A stretch of 47,809 nucleotides of DNA, from contig JAFQEY010000083.1 in assembly GCA_017398765.1 (NCBI GenBank), positions 1 to 47,809 of the forward strand. The letters run 5' to 3'. Positions 43,944 through 47,809 of this stretch are shown one piece after another. The notes beneath the pieces were generated by a model that saw nothing but the letters and a program-made list of their open reading frames with translations, was not told the DNA's origin and made no database searches. A program made the position numbers and the translations under genes. Numbering within the stretch: the first letter of the stretch is position 1; each line of letters begins with the position of its first letter. Origin of the DNA: Akkermansia sp. (GTDB taxonomy: Bacteria; Verrucomicrobiota; Verrucomicrobiia; Verrucomicrobiales; Akkermansiaceae).

Positions 43944-44630
43944 ATGTGCGGATACGAGGATCAGCCCCGCCTGAAAGCCGCCGATCTGGAACGGCTGGCG
44001 CAGCAGCACCGTGAGCAGTTGGTGGCTGCGGGTGTGGAGCTGCACCCCGTGGTGAGCCGCTCCCGAAAGTTGGCTACCCGCTTCTGGGGCAGCGCGTGGA
44101 TGCGGCATCTGAGTGTATGTGAGAGTGGCGGGTGGAGCTTGGCTCCGGGGCGCACCTTGTTGCGCCATGGTTGTGTGCATGACATCCGCGTGGCACCCGG
44201 GCTGGTAGAGGCACTGGTAAGTGCGGATGCGCTGTATGAGATTCAGCTGCGGCTCAGACCGCCGGAGGCGGAGCGGGTGGAAACGCTTGCCTCACTTTGT
44301 TCCGGGAGGATTGATTCCCTGCTGTCATTGTTGGAGGGCAGGGCGGACGAAGCTTTGTTGCAGCAACTCTGTGACCCGGAAAACGGCTTGCTGCCGGAGG
44401 CTCGCGACTGGTGCATCTCCTGCAGCTGCCCGGATTGGTCGGAGCCCTGCCCGCATGCCGCTGCTGCCATGTATGCGCTGGGTGTCCTGCTGGATGCTCA
44501 GCCGGAGTTGCTCTTTACCCTGCGCATGGTTGACCCCGCTGCGCTTCTCCGCAAACCCGAAGCCCCGGATGGCGTGTTTGAAGCGTCTGCGTTGGGATCC
44601 ATGTTTGACATTGAATTGGATGTAGAGTAG
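43944..44630 (+). CDS. SWIM zinc-finger protein
   Basis: 228 residues from the ATG at 43944 (MCGYEDQPRLKAADLERLAQQH). The SWIM motif CxC...CxH is clear: CSCPDWSEPCPH with Cys160, Cys162, Cys169 and His171, followed by AAAAMYALGVLLDAQPELL, as in SWIM proteins that bind DNA or proteins. The N-terminal part has FWGSAWMRHLSVCESGGWSLAPGRTLLRHGCVHDI, a pattern common in SWIM proteins encoded near Snf2 helicases, but no helicase is here. An earlier in-frame ATG at 43899 would be translated through the galE terminator stem, so it is rejected. No promoter of its own is visible, so expression may depend on read-through. The last 133 bp overlap the recombinase gene tail to tail. Confidence 0.8.
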   Translation: MCGYEDQPRLKAADLERLAQQHREQLVAAGVELHPVVSRSRKLATRFWGSAWMRHLSVCESGGWSLAPGRTLLRHGCVHDIRVAPGLVEALVSADALYEIQLRLRPPEAERVETLASLCSGRIDSLLSLLEGRADEALLQQLCDPENGLLPEARDWCISCSCPDWSEPCPHAAAAMYALGVLLDAQPELLFTLRMVDPAALLRKPEAPDGVFEASALGSMFDIELDVE

Positions 44631-45625
44631 AGCGTTGCTTTTCCGCGCCAGAAACGTTTCGCCTGTTGGGTACTGACCGGGCTTACATATCTGGTGCGCA
44701 GGAGTGTCTGGTTTCTGTGCCCCATCTCCATTTGAAGAATGCCCGGCTCGTTGAAGTAAGCTGCATGATAGCTGGCAAATGTATGGCGGCAGGTATCAGG
44801 TGTCCATTGGTGAAATCCGGCATCCTTTCGGAGCGCTTTCCAGCGCCGTTGCCAATTTCCCGGGATTTGGGTGAGCTTATTCTTTTTCCAGCCTCTGAGC
44901 GAGACTAATCTTCCGCCGCCCGTTTTACTGATTTGTGAGCGGATGAGTATTTTTCCCTGTTGCCAGTCAATATCTTCATTTTTCAGCCGTTGCACTTCAG
45001 TAGGGCGAATGCCGCAATAGAGCATCAGGTGCACAGAGAAGGCCATTTCCCGGTGCGGAATCCGGGCTGTGGCGGAGATGAGCTGCTGACTTTCTTCCGG
45101 CGTGAGGGGTTTAATGTATTTTTCACGAATATCCGGGCTTTCGATGCGGTCTACCGGATTGCTGTCCGCCCATTCGCGGCGAATTCCGAAAGCAAAGATG
45201 CTGTGAAGAATAGCCCTTCCTTTTTTGTAGCTGCTGGCACTGCTGCCAAAGGCTGTTTGCAGCAGTTCTCGGCATTCCCGGGTGCTCATGTCTCTCAACG
45301 GTCTGTCTTTGATGCCCTCCACACGTAGCATACGCCGCACGTAGTGGCGTAAATCCCGCTTTGTTGTCGGTCTCCGGCTGTCTCGTGCGGACACGCTCTG
45401 CCATGCTGCGGATTCAAAACTGACGGTGTTTTCTCTTGCCTGCAGCGCCTGCCATCCTTCCTGAATCATGCTTCTTATCAGCACTATCAGCTCCCTGCGC
45501 TGCAGCTGCTGAGCTTTCTCTCCCATCATTTCCACTCCTTCCAGAATGAGGCGAGCGGCATCCGTCGGGCTCAGGTGGGTTTCTCTGAGTAATTCTGTTG
45601 CGGTTGATGTATTCATGGTGTTCAT
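44498..45625 (-). CDS. Tyrosine recombinase (phage-integrase family)
   Basis: 375 residues. An N-terminal SAM-like core-binding domain (about 80-165) precedes the catalytic domain. Catalytic residues: Arg207 (LYCGIRPTEV), Lys234 (ISKTGGG), Arg280 (DTCRHTFAS), His303 (MGHRNQTLLRTRY), Tyr313. The first His of the usual HxxR box is Asp277 here, a change some active members tolerate. The last 40 or so residues (STSNSMSNMDPNADASNTPSG...) lie beyond the fold and are read antisense through the end of the SWIM gene, suggesting loss of an original stop codon. A palindrome (45623-45639) overlaps its start codon and resembles the adhesin operator. It could be a local invertase or a remnant integrase. 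Confidence 0.88.
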   Translation of the reverse strand: MNTMNTSTATELLRETHLSPTDAARLILEGVEMMGEKAQQLQRRELIVLIRSMIQEGWQALQARENTVSFESAAWQSVSARDSRRPTTKRDLRHYVRRMLRVEGIKDRPLRDMSTRECRELLQTAFGSSASSYKKGRAILHSIFAFGIRREWADSNPVDRIESPDIREKYIKPLTPEESQQLISATARIPHREMAFSVHLMLYCGIRPTEVQRLKNEDIDWQQGKILIRSQISKTGGGRLVSLRGWKKNKLTQIPGNWQRRWKALRKDAGFHQWTPDTCRHTFASYHAAYFNEPGILQMEMGHRNQTLLRTRYVSPVSTQQAKRFWRGKATLYSTSNSMSNMDPNADASNTPSGASGLRRSAAGSTMRRVKSNSG

Positions 45626-45639
45626 CTTTTCAAATGCTG
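45623..45639. repeat. Adhesin-type palindrome overlapping the recombinase start codon
   Basis: CATCTTTTCAAATGCTG matches the perfect palindrome CAGCATTTCAAATGCTG (45803-45819, other strand) at 15 of 17 positions. Its first three bases are the complement of the recombinase ATG. Confidence 0.5.
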
Positions 45640-45796
45640 GTGCAAGCTAAAAAAAACGGTTAATGATATTTTTTCGTTTATTTTCAGACTTATACTGCGA
45701 GTCAGTTGTACAAGAAAACCCATTACGTACTTGTTATCCGTATGTTACTTGATTGTCGCCCATAATTGAGCATAATGCTTTTAAGGATTACGAGGG

Positions 45797-45825
45797 AAAA
45801 TTCAGCATTTGAAATGCTGTAGAAT
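45797..45825 (+). promoter_or_regulatory. Promoter of the third MKLHLP protein, spacer is a palindrome
   Basis: AAAATT (45797-45802), then the 17-bp palindrome CAGCATTTGAAATGCTG (45803-45819) as the exact spacer, then TAGAAT (45820-45825). The good -10, poor -35 and dyad in the spacer suggest an activator or recombinase-binding site. The leader is about 77 nt and has a possible hairpin (CGGGG...CCCCCG near 45840-45862). The rest of 45640-45796 is AT-rich and featureless. Confidence 0.55.
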
Positions 45826-45908
45826 GACTGCGTTAAATGCGGGGAGTACTGTGCCCCCGTGTTTTGACGTAACGTAAACACTCATTCCAGAATAGAAACA
45901 GAATTCCT

Positions 45909-47809
45909 ATGAAACTGCATTTGCCAGTCAAATTGCGCGCCAGCCTCATCGCCGCTGTCATTGCGGTGCCGGCTCTCGTGTATAACGCCTTCGCAGGCGA
46001 GAACTACACTGCGCCTTCAGATGCCTTTGGTTGGGACAATAATGATATTGAGTTCACCGCCAAGCTGATGGAGACCGCAGGTAATACGTACACAGCCCGT
46101 GAGGATGTCAAGTACGCCTTGTATCCCGGGACCAATAAGCCTGTGGGTCTCATTGAAGAAAATGGTACAACTGTTGAGCTGACGTATGACGCGGCATCCG
46201 GGAAGTACCTGCATCCCACGGAGGTGGATACGGAGGGTAATCCCATCCTGGTTACGCCGACTGCTTACAAGGTGGAAGGTTCGGATGATACGCCCGCCGA
46301 AATCATCGTTGCCACGAAAGACTATGAGAAGGTCTCCTATCTGGCAGGTGATACCACCATGGATGCTGACAGTGTGGATATCCGCAATTCACTGGCATCT
46401 GTCACGGAGGCAGCCGGCAGTGCTACACCGTACGCCGGTGATGTCAGTATTACGACGGACGACTTGAAGGTTTCCACGGATAATACCCGTGTGGTGCTGG
46501 AGGATGCCAATGTGGAGGTTTTCGGTACAACGACTGTTTCTGATGATTCTCAGCTTGTTATCCTGAACGGAACAGGTGCGGCGGATCAGTTCTCTACGGT
46601 AGAGCAGGGCTTGCTGGGTATTGCCGGCATTCCCGTGAATGATGTGAATGACGGTGATTCCAAGACCGTGGCTCTGGGTGCCGTTTCCGGCGGTGGTTCC
46701 GTTACCGTCATCGGTGATGGCAGCAATGTGGCAGCCTCGATGGATTCCGTAAATCTGACCGGTTCCCTGAATCTGGGTGATGCGGATGCTTCTGTTTCCG
46801 GAGATGTCAAGGCAACGGAAATTGCGCTCATTGGCAGCGCGACGGATGTCGGCGGCGATGTCACCTTCGACGGTATCGTGGTGGATGCAGATTCCGTGCT
46901 GGATGCTACCGGTAATGTTTCCAATGCCGCCCACGGCGGTGCCGGTTATGTGGATGTAGCCGGTGAGGTGTATGCAGACGGTAATGTATTCCTGGATAAC
47001 GGTAAGGCAGACAAAGACCTCGGTATCAAGGACGGCGCCGTGGTGGATGCCGGCGGCGATGCCACTCTCCGCAATGTGGATGCCGTGAAGGCAGATCAGA
47101 TTACTGCCGACGGCGACCTGACGCTTGTTTCCGGTTCTACCATTGAGGGGCTCAAGGAGACGGATGGGCGTACGGACAACATCAGCGCCGGTGGAGATCT
47201 TGTTGTCGGTGATGGTTCTTCCATTAAGGATGCAGAGATTTCCGTAGGCGGTAATGTGGTGGTGTCCAATGATGCTCCCGGCCTTTCCGTTGGTTCTCTG
47301 GATTCCTCCTCCATCACTAACACGGATATCACGGTCACGCCCACGGGGACTTCCAATGTGACCATCAACGGCGGTTCTTCCATGACTTCTTCCTCCATTG
47401 TCGGAGCGAATGGTCAGATTGATATTACGGACGACTCTACCGTGACGGACAGCCTGATTGACATGGATCCGGATGCCACTGATGGCGTGAACCATGACCT
47501 GACGGTGTCTGATTCCACCGTGACGAATTCTTCTATTCTGGATGTGGATGGCTCTGCAACGGTGACCAACTCCGAGCTGGACAAGGTAACGGTGACCGTG
47601 GCCACGGATACGACCGCTGCTCCCAGCGATGTGACGATTGCCGACTCCACCGTGACGGAATCTTCCATCACCGGCGCTACGGGTGCGGTTTCCGTAAGCA
47701 ATTCCACCGTGACGGACAGCACGATTGACATGGATCCGGATGCCACTGACGGCGTGAACCATGACCTGACGGTGTCTGATTCCACCGTGACGAATTCTTC
47801 TATTCTGGA
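45909..47809 (+). CDS. Third MKLHLP surface protein, N-terminal part (runs off the window)
   Basis: 633 complete codons, open at the window edge. Signal peptide MKLHLPVKLRASLIAAVIAVPALVYNAFAG, likely cleaved after AFA. Residues about 31-155 are a non-repetitive N-terminal region (ENYTAPSDAFGWDNNDIEF...YALYPGTNKPVG). Then comes a highly acidic, Asp/Ser/Thr/Val-rich beta-strand repeat region (GDVKATEIALIGSATDVGGDVTFDGIVVDADSVLDATGNVS, SDSTVTNSSILDVDGSATVTNSELD). It resembles the passengers of the two other giant proteins. The C-terminus is unseen, so barrel or PEP-CTERM cannot be told. Two 103-bp DNA copies at 267-bp spacing show recent internal duplication. It is divergent from the recombinase gene. 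Confidence 0.9.
   Translation, partial: MKLHLPVKLRASLIAAVIAVPALVYNAFAGENYTAPSDAFGWDNNDIEFTAKLMETAGNTYTAREDVKYALYPGTNKPVGLIEENGTTVELTYDAASGKYLHPTEVDTEGNPILVTPTAYKVEGSDDTPAEIIVATKDYEKVSYLAGDTTMDADSVDIRNSLASVTEAAGSATPYAGDVSITTDDLKVSTDNTRVVLEDANVEVFGTTTVSDDSQLVILNGTGAADQFSTVEQGLLGIAGIPVNDVNDGDSKTVALGAVSGGGSVTVIGDGSNVAASMDSVNLTGSLNLGDADASVSGDVKATEIALIGSATDVGGDVTFDGIVVDADSVLDATGNVSNAAHGGAGYVDVAGEVYADGNVFLDNGKADKDLGIKDGAVVDAGGDATLRNVDAVKADQITADGDLTLVSGSTIEGLKETDGRTDNISAGGDLVVGDGSSIKDAEISVGGNVVVSNDAPGLSVGSLDSSSITNTDITVTPTGTSNVTINGGSSMTSSSIVGANGQIDITDDSTVTDSLIDMDPDATDGVNHDLTVSDSTVTNSSILDVDGSATVTNSELDKVTVTVATDTTAAPSDVTIADSTVTESSITGATGAVSVSNSTVTDSTIDMDPDATDGVNHDLTVSDSTVTNSSIL
47440..47542 (+). repeat. 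Direct repeat copy 1 in the third surface-protein gene
   Basis: 103 bp matching 47707-47809 except three bases. Encodes about 34 residues ending in SDSTVTNSSIL. The 267-bp offset equals 89 codons, so the frame is kept. Confidence 0.95.
47707..47809 (+). repeat. Direct repeat copy 2, reaching the window end
   Basis: Second copy of the 103-bp repeat. Identity is still unbroken at the last base of the window, so the repeat probably continues. Confidence 0.95.

Noticed and set aside
46389..47762. 457-codon minus-strand frame opposite the third surface protein
   Set aside because: It is a His/Ile/Gly-rich shadow of Asp/Thr/Val repeats; the plus strand has the signal peptide and promoter.
46900..47809. 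CRISPR-like array
   Set aside because: The repeats are in-frame coding repeats with 267-bp spacing, not short repeats with unique spacers.

Overview
The window looks like a piece of a Verrucomicrobiota chromosome, most likely an Akkermansia-type gut bacterium. This is an inference from style, not from a database search. The evidence is a giant type V autotransporter, a second giant passenger protein ending in a VPEP...RRRRK PEP-CTERM-like anchor, a shared exported-protein start (MKLHLP..LR), beta-barrel proteins ending in Phe, and the near absence of Shine-Dalgarno sequences, even inside operons.

Layout. 117-4241 (minus): ilvD, an MFS/POT-like transporter and an ankyrin-repeat membrane protein. 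4547-15874 (plus): a 3775-residue autotransporter with its own barrel. 16119-18587 (plus): an Hsp33-type chaperone (hslO), a lipoprotein and a soluble SecD-like protein. 18572-21189 (minus): argH, RNase Z (rnz) and a small membrane protein. 21447-22106 (plus): two small lipoproteins, each with its own promoter. 22323-26291 (minus): leuC, leuD, an unknown protein and a DeoR-type regulator. 26625-27605 (minus): mdh. Then tRNA-Ser(GCT), a two-gene polar amino acid ABC transporter whose first gene fuses binding protein and permease, tRNA-Thr(TGT) on the minus strand, a small outer-membrane barrel protein, and guaB. 33307-40971 (minus): a 2554-residue exported protein with an S6 (IgA1-protease-like) serine protease domain and a PEP-CTERM-like tail in place of a barrel. 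41182-42353: a C-poor gene desert. 42354-44630: a hypothetical gene, a galE-like epimerase and a SWIM zinc-finger protein. 44498-45625 (minus): a tyrosine recombinase. 45909 to the window end (plus): the start of a third MKLHLP protein with long internal DNA repeats.

Regulation. Many genes share one promoter form, TTGC(or TTGA)NN, 17 bp, TANNNT-like. Several of these promoters lie so close to the start codon that the mRNA should be leaderless or nearly so (guaB, the 30340-31320 barrel protein, the 21672 lipoprotein; about 2-3 nt for argH, ilvD and mdh).

The most interesting signal is in the accessory end. The promoters of two MKLHLP genes (40971 and 45909) carry the same palindrome, AGCATTT(G/C)AAATGCT-like, exactly between -35 and -10. 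A further copy overlaps the start codon of the nearby tyrosine recombinase. At the 40971 promoter the palindrome is half of a 19-bp inverted repeat around 103 bp, the geometry of an invertible promoter. Together this suggests a surface-protein switch in which recombinase and adhesin promoters share one DNA site. Housekeeping genes around it are BCAA, arginine, purine and central metabolism.
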